Assembly (NCBI GenBank): GCA_016110215.1
Contig: JADWQD010000011.1
Location: forward strand, 558,001 to 622,000
Length of the DNA: 64,000 nucleotides
Direction of reading: 5' to 3'
From: Capronia americana
Lineage: Eukaryota > Ascomycota > Eurotiomycetes > Chaetothyriales > Herpotrichiellaceae
Positions 30,413 through 40,718 of this stretch are shown in pieces (the first letter of the stretch is position 1; the number at the start of each line of letters is the position of its first letter). The translations under genes were made by a program, and so were the position numbers. The notes under the pieces were generated by a model. It saw only the letters and a program-made list of their open reading frames with translations. It made no database searches and was not told where the DNA came from.

Positions 30413-30952
30413 TGTCGCTGGCTGCCCACGGTGAAACCAGGATAATTCCCTCTATCTGGCGACCTCTCGTGCAATACTTTCGGTCGTTGAGCCCTCCAAC
30501 TCGATGGATGGATGGAAGTTAACAACGATCTCGGGTGCACTGATACTGAAATCCCCGAGATCCGACTGTCAAGATAGCTATATGTCCTTTGATGCTTCTG
30601 ACACACGGAGATGTGAGCGGCATCAGTCATAAATGGACCGATCCAAACCCCTAATGTCAAGAGTAGACGAGCAAGATAGCTTCAGCCTTCCATTAGGGAT
30701 GTTGCCGACACATCGCAGTCGGCTGTCGCACATGTCCGTATGCAGGACATATTCATCTTTGGAAGATGATTGGTTCGCCTGGTAGCAGCAAATACGTCCC
30801 GATGCTCGCAAGTGAAGCAAAGGACAGGGCTCAAGATAGATGTTGAAAGATGCGGTATTGGGGTGCGATGTGAACAATGGAGAGCATGGGTAACCTTCAC
30901 TTGGGACAATGCGACAAGCACCGTCAACTGACTTTGCAGTGTTGTGCAGTGT
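30413..30952. other. Intergenic, P450 promoter and Sde2 3' side
   Basis: 540 bp between two minus-strand genes with only short frames. No regulatory motif stood out. Confidence 0.45.
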
Positions 30953-31969
30953 CTATCTGGTCGTCGTATCCTTTTGTTTGCCCTTCCCCTCGCCGGATGA
31001 CGGCTCCTCATCGCCGCTGCTGGAGAAGTCATCTTCATCGTCAAAGCCCGCGAACCGTCGAACAGGCGGCTTGGACTTCGGAAGCAAATGAGCGGGGATC
31101 TTTAGCCGATTCTCGAGAACCCAGATCGCATCGGCATCACCAGCTTCTGCTTCTGCTCTGAGCATGGACATCTCATCCTTCTCTAGCTCCATCAGGGCCT
31201 CATCCCCACTGTCGTCTTCGCTCGCAGCAGCAGACCCTCCGCTGCCGCTGCTCTCACCTTCTTCCTCCGAGGACGGCTTCGCTTTCCCTACCTCTTGCTC
31301 GGCCATCATGGCCATTTTGACTGCGTTTCGCACGTTTTCTCCCACTTCCTCTTTCGTCTCGACCCATTCGTCACTAAGTCCCTTGCGGCGACCATCTTGA
31401 CCCTTACCGGCACGCATATCCGCTTCCCGCTGCTCTGCGAGTTCGATGACTTGTTCCCATCTTTTGCGTCTTTCTTCCTTCTCTTTCTTCTCCATTTCCG
31501 GCTTGGTCGCCAGATATGTGGCCAGATTCTTTGCTTCCGTTATAGTCCTGAGCCGTCGGCCATCCAAGTTGCGAGCACTGCCTGTGGCAAGTTCGGCATT
31601 CTGGCGCTTCTTACGTGACGACATGCGACCTCCGGCCGCTCTGAGTTGCGACCCGAACCCGCCTTTCCCCCCCACCAGCGGTGCAGACAAGCGGATGGGG
31701 AGAAAATAGCTGTTGCCATCCTGCCGACATGCTGAAGACGTGCTCAGATCTCTGAGAGTGATCGCAGACGAGGGGTATATAGGTCGATTTGAGGTAGAGG
31801 TCAGGATCAGACGGCGGGTGGAATCCAGCAACCTGCGCGGCAGCAGATCTGCGACCGTGGCCAACAGTTCCTCGGTAGTTGCGGAATCCGGTATAGGCAA
31901 ACAAAGTGTAGGAGGAAGCGACAAGCCAGGGAAGGAGTCCAGCAGGACGTTGATGACGGGCGCCATCAT
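30953..31969 (-). CDS. sde2: Sde2, ubiquitin-fold splicing/telomere-silencing factor
   Basis: The 338-residue protein has an N-terminal ubiquitin-like fold (about 1-101) ending in Gly-Gly, directly followed by KGGFGSQLRA. This is the processing site of Sde2. In fission yeast, deubiquitinases cut after the di-glycine and expose an N-terminal lysine, and the freed C-terminal part enters the spliceosome and promotes excision of selected introns, with effects on telomeric silencing. After the cleavage site comes a basic helix (SSRKKRQNAELATGSARNLD), charged coiled-coil sequence and an acidic Ser/Glu region. The C-terminus is low-complexity. The cleavage motif is seen directly; function follows the family. 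The gene is intronless and divergent from the DOCK gene. Confidence 0.9.
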   Translation of the reverse strand: MMAPVINVLLDSFPGLSLPPTLCLPIPDSATTEELLATVADLLPRRLLDSTRRLILTSTSNRPIYPSSAITLRDLSTSSACRQDGNSYFLPIRLSAPLVGGKGGFGSQLRAAGGRMSSRKKRQNAELATGSARNLDGRRLRTITEAKNLATYLATKPEMEKKEKEERRKRWEQVIELAEQREADMRAGKGQDGRRKGLSDEWVETKEEVGENVRNAVKMAMMAEQEVGKAKPSSEEEGESSGSGGSAAASEDDSGDEALMELEKDEMSMLRAEAEAGDADAIWVLENRLKIPAHLLPKSKPPVRRFAGFDDEDDFSSSGDEEPSSGEGKGKQKDTTTR

Positions 31970-32679
31970 GCACCGAGAGCAGCGAGAACTATTTCCCGCA
32001 ATTGGCTGAGAGAAGGATCAAAAGGACAGAGACGCAAGTGCTGAAACGATGCTTGCAGAGACGTGTTGGTGGCTTGGTTTGAGACGAGGCACATGCGACC
32101 GTTTGAAATTATCGCAAATCAGAGTGTCACGATGTGGTTGCTGATGACGGGGTTCCTTGCAGCCAGCTTTGCAGCCAAGGTTGAGCGCGGGCGTCGTCTT
32201 CTAGCTGCATTAGGCGGTAGGTCGCCCACTAAAGACCCCCGGCCAGGGAAATTTAGGCGGCTAGGGGTGAAAACCGTTAGCGGCCAGAGCCGGGGAGACG
32301 CACCGTGGATCAGGCCTCGTCCTCTAATCGGCTGAGCGGCCGTCAACTTCTCAAACCTTTGGAAACTTCTTTTCGAGTGAACGCGTCGCAAGAGGCAATC
32401 GACGATTGATAATCGCTCCTTCTCGCTGAACCCAACACGACCGGCCTTCAAGTACTCGCCATGATATCACCCACCCGCAGATCTCGATCGTAAGACAGTC
32501 GTTTACCTCGCCGGCTCATGAATTTCCACCAGAAAAAGCACGACCGCGCATTGGCCCCTGGACACGATCCACAGATCATCGCGAGGCCACGGCCACGGCC
32601 AGCGTGAGATCCGACAGGGACATTATTCTCGCGACCGACCATCTCTCAACGCAAGGCGGATTCCGACTTGCTCATTAAT
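31970..32679. other. Shared divergent promoter of sde2 and the DOCK gene
   Basis: About 710 bp between the two divergent ATGs. It has no convincing coding frame and should contain both promoters. Confidence 0.5.
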
Positions 32680-35600
32680 ATGCCCTGGCAGCCGCTGCCT
32701 CTGTCGTATGCGGTTGCCATATACCCGTTTCAGCCCTCGGCATCGCCATCAGAACTGCCCCTTCAGATCGGCGACCAATTATATGTCATCGAACAGGGCG
32801 GCAAAGATGGCGCCTGGTGTCGAGGCTACCTGGTGGCACCACCTACCATGTTGTCTGCACTGACACCCAGTGGCAGGACCGCCGGTGACGCCCGTGTCTT
32901 CTCTGGCATATTCCCGAAATGCTGCATAGAAATTCGAGAACAGCTGGGCCCTGATGTGGGAACGCTGGTTCAGCCAGGCCAGCCCAAGCCATCGGCTCCG
33001 GTACCCATGCTGAAAATTGGCGACGAGTCCCCAACTTCAACGACTGAACCGTTGGTGGACGAAATCACTTCCTGTCTTCGAGAATGGTATATCCTCCATC
33101 TCCCGGAGCTGGTTCTACGGCGGCAATACCATGTTCTCGATCATATGTCAGAGATCACCACACGGCTTGACTACGCCCGACGAGAATTGCTCAACGACGT
33201 CCTGACCGCCCAAGAGAGGATTCAAGTGCGGCATGACGCCGTATGGGACCTGGTTCGAGGCAATAAGATGCTCAGCGGCGAGGTCATTGTCCGGGATCCC
33301 GCTCGCCAGGGCAGATTGATGACTTCGCAGGACTCTGCCATAGAGCTAGCCAAGTTACAGTCGGTCATGAGCGTGCTGAATGCCCCGCCCATAGAAAAGC
33401 CCAAAGCAACGTCGCTTCACCATTGTCTGCTGGAGGTCACATCGATCGCTGGCGCTGGGACGGACGCGGCCTCACTAAATCTCGCACTGTATCAAAAGGA
33501 CATTGAAGGGAACCTCAAACCTTTTTCGGAAACATATAGTTCTGTTGCCAACAGCAACATGAAGACCCTATTCTCAGATCTGAGCAATCACGACATTGGC
33601 ACGAACGGTCGCTTGTATCTTGCCGTCAAAGTTGTGGTTGCTGAGCCTCCCAAGAAGCCCAAGAGAAGCGTTTCAACTAGGCCACCGTCACGGAATGGAA
33701 CCCTACTTGGCCAACGACAATTGTCTCTCAACAGGCGAAGGTCGAGTCTAATGTTTGGAAAGAAGAAGAATGCCGAGAGACCCCAGCCGGCTCAAAATGG
33801 ACGAACAACACCCCAGTCGCAAGAGCGATCGTCGACTCCGTCGATCATTGAAGAAGAGGAGGATGGCCAGAGCAAGCCAGCAGGTCCACCCGTACCTCGT
33901 ACCGTTGGGATTGGCGTTCTAGATGTTGCGAGTATCATCAGAGAGGGTCAGCCGCATGAAGAGAATATTACGATCTGGTCTCTGTCGCAGCGAGATGACG
34001 AAAAGGGTGCCGAGTCTCACCCGGTAGAGGCCCAGCTCCTGGACAGTTCTGGCAAAGCTCTTGTTGTGTCAGGTCAAATCTCCAGCGTGAACCTGATCCT
34101 GACACCTCACAACGCTCCAGATGCAGACACTTTGATCAAGAACACTCCGACTTCGATGCACATGGTTACCAAGACCCAGAAAATCGGATTCTCCGAAGCA
34201 CCCACCAAACCCCGTTCGGACATTTATCTGACCTTGAGCAGAGCTGTGCTTGCCCAAGGCTCACTCCTGTCTCATCCCGAAGTGAACGTAGCGCCAATCA
34301 AGGCGCATTCACCTCAGAATCTCCAGCTTACCATGGAGGTGCGTGACAATGCTGGCCGACGTGTCGAGCATTGCATATTCCCGTCCTCGAATGGGGCAGG
34401 GGTCACGGCCTTCAGGACGAATGCTGTGGAGCTTGACCACAGGTGGGATCAAACACTCTGTCTGCGAGTGCCGACCGAGAAAGTGCCAGAAAGTCACCTG
34501 GTCCTGAGCATCGCCGATGCACCCGAGTTTCCATTTGCCTTGGCTTGGATGCCGTTATGGGACAAACAAGCCTTCGTCAGTGACGGCAAACATTCACTTA
34601 TTCTGCATGCATACGACAAGATCACATCCAGCATAGTGCATGGCCGGGGTGCGTACCTGTCCTTGCCCTGGAACAATGCCAACTACAAAACTATTCACGA
34701 AGGAGCCTTGGCCACGATCGCGTCCCTGGAAGTTTTCACCCACCTGTGCAGTACGGAATATTCGCAGGATCGAAGCCTGGTCAGCCTCGTCAACTGGAAG
34801 CACCAGACATCGGTCCAGCTGCTGGATATACTCCAGAAGCTGACTTTCGTTCCAGAAATCGAGATCGTCAAGCAGCTCAAGGAGGTACTAGATGCTTTAT
34901 TTGGCGTCCTGGTGCACAAATCAGGCGAGTCCAAGTTCGAAGACTTGATCTTCAACGACATTGTGTGGGTGCTTGGAATTGTCCACGACCGAAGATTCAA
35001 CTTGGGACCTCTAATTGAACAGTATACCGAGAACCATTTCCGCTTTCCATATGCAGCAGCTTGTCTAATCCGGAGCTTCACGCGGCTGTTACAAAGTGTA
35101 TCAGATCCTCAGAGTGCTCGCGACATGAGAGCGCTCTTTAAAGTCGGCAAAAATTTTATGAGAATCCTCATCATCTCTTACCAGCAGCGGCGTTTCGGTT
35201 CACAGGCGAGAGATGGCGACGAAAAGCATTCCAACTTCAAAGAAGACATGCAGGCAATCCTTTTTGGACTGCAGATGATGATGCGCAGCGAGACAGCAGC
35301 GCTTGTCGGCAGCAAGACGCTGCTTGTACAGAAATTCCATGATTGGCTTCCCGAACTGCTGCCGGCCTTTAGCAAGGAAGAAGTCATCAAAATCGCGGTC
35401 GACTTTATAGACGCATGCGAGGGAGCCACTGGGAAGCTACTCTTGTACAGGATCGTCCTAATCTTGAATTACACCAAGCTAGATCAGATTTGGACGGACG
35501 AGAAAGATCGGAAGATATTGGTTAAGAGCTGTTTCAGGTGGTTGTCGCCGTTCTGGACCCCGAACGATCAGACGGAGGACTGGCATGAACAGGTGCGACT

Positions 35601-37038
35601 GTGCTGCTCGGTTGTCGCTGAGCTCACGCGCCTGTCTACTCACCACCTTCACGACTTCATGCCGAAACTTGTCTCTGCATACAAAACCATCGCGGACCAA
35701 GCTCCAACAAAGCGGCGATCACTATCGCTTCTCTTTTCGGATTCCTACCCCTTCACCACGAAGCCATCAGAAGCCAATGATCAATTTGATGAAACGCTGC
35801 TTGAGCTGTCGTCCCTCATTTCCACCATCGCGAAGATTAAACAGTCTTCAGCCCTGAAACTTCAGGGACAGGAACTTTCCAATTACATTATCTCAACCCT
35901 CGCCGTGTTACGATCACTCCTGAGGAACGGCGCCTTTCCTACAACATGGCTCAGCTTGCACATCTATCACCACTCCTCTGCCCTCACCATTTTGGACCAT
36001 CTCTCTTCACTTCTGGTCTCGTCGTACCTTCCGACGCCAGAAGACGCCGACAGTTTCGACATGCAACTATGGAAGACCTACCTTGATACTCTCCTCACTC
36101 TTGTCTCTTCACCCGCCCTCACCCTTGAACTGTTCCCGGAACAGAAACGCCGTGCTGTTTGGAAGATTGCAGGCGACGTCCGTCAGTCTGGAGCGGACCT
36201 TCTCCGCAGAGCTTGGGAAAGTCTCGGTTGGGAAGCCACGGCGGACGACCAGCGAAGGTACAATATCCGCAAGCTGGGCGGCTATCAAGTGCAGTATGTG
36301 CCTAGCCTTGTCGCACCCACTATCAGTCTCTGTCTCAGTATGCATGAGGGCCTTCGAAAGGTGGCCGTCGAAGTGCTGCAGACCATGATCGTCAGCGAAT
36401 GGGCGCTCAGTGAAGACCTGGAGCTGATCGAGACTGAAATCATCGGCGCCCTCAACTCCGTCCTCAAGGCAAAGCCGGCGACCGCGAACGAGGCGTTGAG
36501 TCGCAAAATCTTCATCACGGAGTTGCTGGAGCTGTTCTCCACGATAGCAAACCAACCCGACGATGCGTTGTGGACGGCGCTCGAGGAACTAGTGGGCACA
36601 ATCGAAGAGCTAGTCGACCTACTCACTGGCACTGATCCCGACGAGGATCAAACCGCAAGAAGTCCGACAGATACGGCGAACCACAACGGGCATGCGAATA
36701 GCAACCATCAGCGGACCGTCAGCAAGGAGTCTCAAAACTCCGAGGCAAAAGAACTCGCCCGCGCGAGGAGGAGCATTGATGGTCTGTCGCCTTCGTCTCA
36801 GCAGCAGAGGCAGCAACATGGCCGCGAGAGGGAGTATGGAGTTCACGCGCTGGAGTGTTACAAGCAGCTCGCTGAAGAATACGAGAGAAGCGGTGACTAC
36901 AAGAGGCTGGCGAAGACGCATCGGGCGATTGCCCGGATCCACGAGGCCCGAGCGGCGAGTCGAATGCGTGGGCGGGATGCCGTGAATGGATCTCGACAAG
37001 CTGGGCGGGAGGAAGACGGAGAAGACTACGAAGGATAG
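32680..37038 (+). CDS. SH3/DOCK-family protein apparently lacking the DHR-2 GEF domain
   Basis: One exon of 1452 residues from the ATG at 32680 (the frame extends four codons upstream only to a TTG). Residues about 8-85 form an SH3 domain (AVAIYPFQPS, later GIFPKCC). A DOCK N-terminal region follows. A C2-like DHR-1 domain, expected to bind phosphoinositides, lies at about 510-690. Long helical repeats then continue to about 1315 (ALWTALEELVGTIEELVDLL). In full-length fungal DOCK proteins the catalytic DHR-2 domain for Rho/Rac GTPases follows and the total is roughly 2000 residues. Here a polar low-complexity stretch replaces it, then one short helical fragment (HALECYKQLAEEYERSGDYK), then a stop. 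I see no DHR-2 sequence downstream in any frame. It may act as a scaffold only. Confidence 0.85.
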   Translation: MPWQPLPLSYAVAIYPFQPSASPSELPLQIGDQLYVIEQGGKDGAWCRGYLVAPPTMLSALTPSGRTAGDARVFSGIFPKCCIEIREQLGPDVGTLVQPGQPKPSAPVPMLKIGDESPTSTTEPLVDEITSCLREWYILHLPELVLRRQYHVLDHMSEITTRLDYARRELLNDVLTAQERIQVRHDAVWDLVRGNKMLSGEVIVRDPARQGRLMTSQDSAIELAKLQSVMSVLNAPPIEKPKATSLHHCLLEVTSIAGAGTDAASLNLALYQKDIEGNLKPFSETYSSVANSNMKTLFSDLSNHDIGTNGRLYLAVKVVVAEPPKKPKRSVSTRPPSRNGTLLGQRQLSLNRRRSSLMFGKKKNAERPQPAQNGRTTPQSQERSSTPSIIEEEEDGQSKPAGPPVPRTVGIGVLDVASIIREGQPHEENITIWSLSQRDDEKGAESHPVEAQLLDSSGKALVVSGQISSVNLILTPHNAPDADTLIKNTPTSMHMVTKTQKIGFSEAPTKPRSDIYLTLSRAVLAQGSLLSHPEVNVAPIKAHSPQNLQLTMEVRDNAGRRVEHCIFPSSNGAGVTAFRTNAVELDHRWDQTLCLRVPTEKVPESHLVLSIADAPEFPFALAWMPLWDKQAFVSDGKHSLILHAYDKITSSIVHGRGAYLSLPWNNANYKTIHEGALATIASLEVFTHLCSTEYSQDRSLVSLVNWKHQTSVQLLDILQKLTFVPEIEIVKQLKEVLDALFGVLVHKSGESKFEDLIFNDIVWVLGIVHDRRFNLGPLIEQYTENHFRFPYAAACLIRSFTRLLQSVSDPQSARDMRALFKVGKNFMRILIISYQQRRFGSQARDGDEKHSNFKEDMQAILFGLQMMMRSETAALVGSKTLLVQKFHDWLPELLPAFSKEEVIKIAVDFIDACEGATGKLLLYRIVLILNYTKLDQIWTDEKDRKILVKSCFRWLSPFWTPNDQTEDWHEQVRLCCSVVAELTRLSTHHLHDFMPKLVSAYKTIADQAPTKRRSLSLLFSDSYPFTTKPSEANDQFDETLLELSSLISTIAKIKQSSALKLQGQELSNYIISTLAVLRSLLRNGAFPTTWLSLHIYHHSSALTILDHLSSLLVSSYLPTPEDADSFDMQLWKTYLDTLLTLVSSPALTLELFPEQKRRAVWKIAGDVRQSGADLLRRAWESLGWEATADDQRRYNIRKLGGYQVQYVPSLVAPTISLCLSMHEGLRKVAVEVLQTMIVSEWALSEDLELIETEIIGALNSVLKAKPATANEALSRKIFITELLELFSTIANQPDDALWTALEELVGTIEELVDLLTGTDPDEDQTARSPTDTANHNGHANSNHQRTVSKESQNSEAKELARARRSIDGLSPSSQQQRQQHGREREYGVHALECYKQLAEEYERSGDYKRLAKTHRAIARIHEARAASRMRGRDAVNGSRQAGREEDGEDYEG

Positions 37039-38414
37039 CTGCGTAGCTGGAGAACAACGCTCGGAGTACTTGGGTGATTATGGCAAGACAAGTCGCCTGT
37101 TGCAAGAGGCAGTAAAGGGCAATGGTCGATTGGTGTTTTCGGCTCCTTGGAGGTGGCTTCAAAAGATACCCAACTGGCCGCCAGACAGAGAAGGCGCAAG
37201 GATCGCGTGGCGTGACGGGACGTGGCGATCTGTTCTCGGTTCTCCTTGTCATCTTTTTGTATTAGAGATTATATCACAGATCCACGACTGAGGAAGGCTA
37301 ATTAGGCTGTACATGGAACTGTGTCAAGCAGAGCTGGTTTCTTCTTGCCAAACATACACATCTGCTGAAGACTCGGCTGAATGCCACCCTATGTAAACAA
37401 AAGAAGTGACAGGACAATCGATGGACTCGGTATTGGTCGTAACCTGGTGTTGCACGCATATTCAACTTCCCGATACACGATCGTGACGATGCAAGCGCGA
37501 AGTCACGTGGAATCGGAAAGAAACTACCTAGTCAAGTACTACCGGGGAATGATAAGTACTGACTCGCCAGATATACTCGTAGTCGTCCTCTATCTTTAGG
37601 ATTGAATGATGGATGAGCCTACCTAGCCTGCTCACATCCGGAGGAATCCGTTTTCTTACACTTCCTGCTTCTCCCCTCCCCTTCCCTTCCCTTCCCTTCC
37701 CTTCCCTTCTCTCCTCTTTTCTCCCCGTTATTATCTACACCGGCCTGCACTGTACGGACATGATGTCTACTTGTACTCTCTGCCATGCGCAATCACCATC
37801 ACCGTCACAGTCACGATAAACGCCACGTTGACTTACCAGTAGATGGCCATGGATGCAACTGCGCTGGTACAGACATACCGATACCCAGTTCCCTAGTACG
37901 GACGGAGTACATGTGTCTTTTTATCTCTCCTGCCTTTGAGTGGTCCTGATTGTCTATCATTATGTCTCGTCCCCTCTCCTCTCTCTATGTTTGCTACCAT
38001 CATACGCTCCTCGCGGCTATCGTGAGGAGCCCTTCCTAGGGCTACTATGCAAGCATCGTCGACACTCCTGCACGCCCTTTCACACCCGGCTTGATTGATT
38101 GCCCTAGTAAATCTCTGCGCAATGCTTTGTTGCTAACAGAACGATGCGATATTGTGTTTGCTGTGAAGTCGGAGACGCAAAGGTTTTCTTTGCTTGTTTG
38201 CCGTGGCTACCGTCCCTGTCTTATATCTTTTCAGTTGATGCGCAATTCCTTTCGTCTCTTCTCCCTTCATCATCCCCTTTTCGCGTGCGTCCTGGCCCTG
38301 GTCTTCGCGTGGCCTTCATCTTCCGAATCTCCCGAGGGCGATTCGTCGGTGCACACATTTCTGCTGATCATTGCTTTCCTCATGCGTCTCTCTCTCAACC
38401 TGACTGTGTCCACA
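37039..38414. other. Intergenic, no gene recognised
   Basis: 3' side of the DOCK gene and the pyrimidine-rich upstream region of the next plus-strand ORF. It holds a (TTCCC)n repeat and one TACTCGTA octamer at 37574-37581. No frame resembles the missing DHR-2 domain. Confidence 0.5.
37676..37710 (+). repeat. (TTCCC)n pentanucleotide repeat
   Basis: About six tandem CCCTT/TTCCC units in a pyrimidine-rich stretch. It is not a telomeric (TTAGGG) repeat. Confidence 0.85.
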
Positions 38415-39023
38415 ATGTCTACGTCTCCCTCCCGGCGGAGGTCCGCACGCTCGCAGGACTCGACATCCGAACTGACAGGGACGCCTCCCCATATCTCTCG
38501 CAACACATTGGCCATGGCATCCGCACCAGCAACAACAGAAGACGACGACAAGATCGCGGAGCACGAATTCCCGCAGCTCGCCGAGCTAGAGGATAGTGTT
38601 CAGGCTCAAGATAGCACCGAGAGTGAAGGCAGCGAATACTGGACAGCGAGGGAGTCTCTGACAACAGAACGCCAACTCTCACCCACCCCATCTCATGCCT
38701 CTTCCGCCCAGCGGTCCGATAGCACAGATTCATCTGACGGTGGTGTACTCCTGTCTGTCGCATTCGACGAACATTCACAACCGCAATCGCAGCCTCAATC
38801 CGCGCGCCTAACATTCTCTTCACCACCAATCGTTCCGCATGCTGAAGGTCCTGAGACAGATGATGTTGACAGCTCTGAGGAAGACGAAGGAGAAGAAGGG
38901 AAAGGGGAAGAAGGAGTAGAATGGGGAGAGGAGAACGAGAAAGAGATGGCATCTCCACGTCAAGCAAGCCACGCAGATCAGCTGGAGAGCGTCGAACAAC
39001 ACCAGGACGACAGCACCAAGTAG
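38415..39023 (+). CDS. Hypothetical serine/acid-rich protein
   Basis: From the ATG at 38415 (MSTSPSRRRSARSQ) the frame gives about 202 residues. It is rich in Ser, Glu, Asp and Gln, with an acidic block (SSEEDEGEEGKGEEG) near the C-terminus and no predicted membrane segment. The same frame is open upstream to an ATG at 38091, but that extension looks like translated pyrimidine-rich leader. I recognise no family. The composition fits a disordered nuclear or cytosolic protein. It is convergent with ypd1. Confidence 0.4.
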   Translation: MSTSPSRRRSARSQDSTSELTGTPPHISRNTLAMASAPATTEDDDKIAEHEFPQLAELEDSVQAQDSTESEGSEYWTARESLTTERQLSPTPSHASSAQRSDSTDSSDGGVLLSVAFDEHSQPQSQPQSARLTFSSPPIVPHAEGPETDDVDSSEEDEGEEGKGEEGVEWGEENEKEMASPRQASHADQLESVEQHQDDSTK

Positions 39024-39450
39024 AAGCAAGGACCGACATGGCTGGAATGGATGATGAAGACAAGATGTAATTCCCAGCCCATAACTTTGCCAGTGATAAA
39101 GAGGCTGAAGCTCCTGTACTGTCGACCAGAATGAAGTCGATCATCATACCTTTAACCAAGTGAGTCTGTACGAAGTTGCGGACATCGCTAGACTCTAGGG
39201 TCCCAAGTGCGCGCTATATGCGGAAAGGAAAGGAAGGTCTTGTTGAATCTTTTGTTCGAATTTTCATGCCAGCTCCTCCCATCTGTCACTGATACTCTCC
39301 AGTGACTTCGTGTCGGGTGGTAATGTCTCCGTCGACCTTTAGTACCCGCAGGCTAAGGTCTGTCTGTCTGTCCGTCCGGTGTAGGATGCCGTGTTGCGTC
39401 GCGTAATTGGAACTCGAGCGCCGGTCATGGTGACTTGTGCGAGGAAGTCG
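39024..39450. other. Convergent intergenic region
   Basis: 3' ends of the acidic hypothetical (+) and ypd1 (-). Nothing else is recognised. Confidence 0.5.
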
Positions 39451-40073
39451 TCAGTAATCAGCGTAGAATTGTTTCATGAGTTCATTGACAACTCCGTAGG
39501 CTTTCTTGGCTTCAGTGATGCTCTTGCCGATCATGTCCAGACACTTTCCCTCATCGGGCTCATCATCCTCGCCGGTCGCGTTCTTCTTGTGTCCGTAGTG
39601 TTGGATTTTCTCGCACTCGTCCTTTACCTTGGTGAAGCCTAGTGTCGCAGACGATCCTTTGAGGAAGTGACCCAAGCTTGACAGCTCGGGAAGATTCTTC
39701 TCCTTCCTAAGGAACATTGTCAGCCAGGTGAGGCCAGGATAATCAGGACGACACTGCTTTGTGTATTGTCCATCGGCAAGTGTGTGAACTCACATTGCTA
39801 CATCCATCTTGCCGAAGGTCTGTTCAGCTTGCTCCAGAAAGCCGAAGACTATTGATTTGCTGAACTCGCGATCGTCTTCTTCGTCCATATCGAGGATCTG
39901 TTCGAAGGTAGTCTTCTCGACATTCTCGCCGAATTCGATCTCTGACTGTATTTTATGCTAGACGTCAGCTGGGCCCAGAGATGCGCGATGTGGGTGGCTC
40001 CCGGTAGCCGCGACGGCGCTTGGAAACATCACTGCGGGCGACCGTGAGGTGTGGAACTTACTTCTTCGGTCAT
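39451..40073 (-). CDS. ypd1: Histidine phosphotransfer protein Ypd1
   Basis: Three exons (40062-40073, 39794-39945, 39451-39706) join in frame over introns of 116 and 87 bp to give 139 residues. The first exon encodes only MTEE before a GTAAGT donor. The HPt domain shows FEQILDMDE, then the phospho-accepting helix LGHFLKGSSATLGF with His68, then KVKDECEKIQHYG. Ypd1 relays phosphate from hybrid histidine kinases to the response regulators Ssk1 and Skn7, controlling the Hog1 osmotic-stress pathway. It moves between cytoplasm and nucleus. An insertion of charged residues (about 95-110) between the last helices is usual in fungal Ypd1. Size and key residues are normal. The first exon could differ if transcription starts elsewhere. 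Confidence 0.9.
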
Positions 40074-40718
40074 TGTCGCGACAGATCCACGTGCTGGAAA
40101 AGAAGTCGTAATCGGTTCGCACAGGCACAAAGGGTGTCTGAAGTATGAGTTGAAGGAGGAGGATGATATGGATGAAAGAAGCGCGCCTTCTTTTGACGAC
40201 GGTCCGGCAGTGACTGTTACAGATGTCCCTGGTATCCAGACCGGGCTTTAGTAGGGAGGTGGGCCGATTATGAGGATAGCCGGTAGGTGAAGAGTCACAC
40301 TCTGTCTACAACCAGATTGTCAGCGCTCTGACCAAAGATTGACTTGGGTTTACTCCCAACATCCTGACTGTCGGGTAAAGCCCAGAAAGTGCAAGAAGAG
40401 ACAACAGACCTGCGACGTCGGACCCAGGAGAAAGATAACTAAGAAAGCAAGCCGCAAGAGTTGAGCAGAGGATACTTTGGGAATAAAGCGGAAGATCACT
40501 GCCCCCAGGGCGGCAGAGCTGGCAGCGATGGGAAGGAGCAATGCAGTTGACGAACGCCAGCAGTAGCGTCCGCAATGAATTGGGTGAATTTGAAGGTGTT
40601 CCACCAGTGAGAGTGTGACGTACGTCCGACGTCGTTGTCGACTGCTGATCCCGAAGCTTGACTCAAGGCTCGAGACAGGCCCCTCTCGATCGGATCCCTC
40701 GTCGCTAGGCTGAGGAGG
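40074..40718. other. Upstream region of ypd1, no gene called
   Basis: Probable ypd1 promoter. A minus-strand frame around 40350-40604 contains a strongly hydrophobic stretch (AALGAVIFRFIPKVSS, then LAFLVIFLLG) followed by a possible GT donor, but it has no ATG in frame. I note it without calling a gene. Confidence 0.35.

Noticed and set aside
32668..32679. TTG start for the DOCK frame
   Set aside because: A normal ATG four codons later matches the family start and eukaryotic initiation.
37676..37710. Possible telomere-like repeat
   Set aside because: The unit is TTCCC, not TTAGGG, and the array is short and internal.
38091..38414. N-terminal extension of the acidic hypothetical
   Set aside because: It reads as translated pyrimidine-rich leader with unlike composition; the later ATG gives a more uniform protein.
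40350..40604. Hydrophobic minus-strand frame as a small membrane protein
   Set aside because: It has no ATG in frame and no family match; it could be an exon, but this is not supported enough to call.
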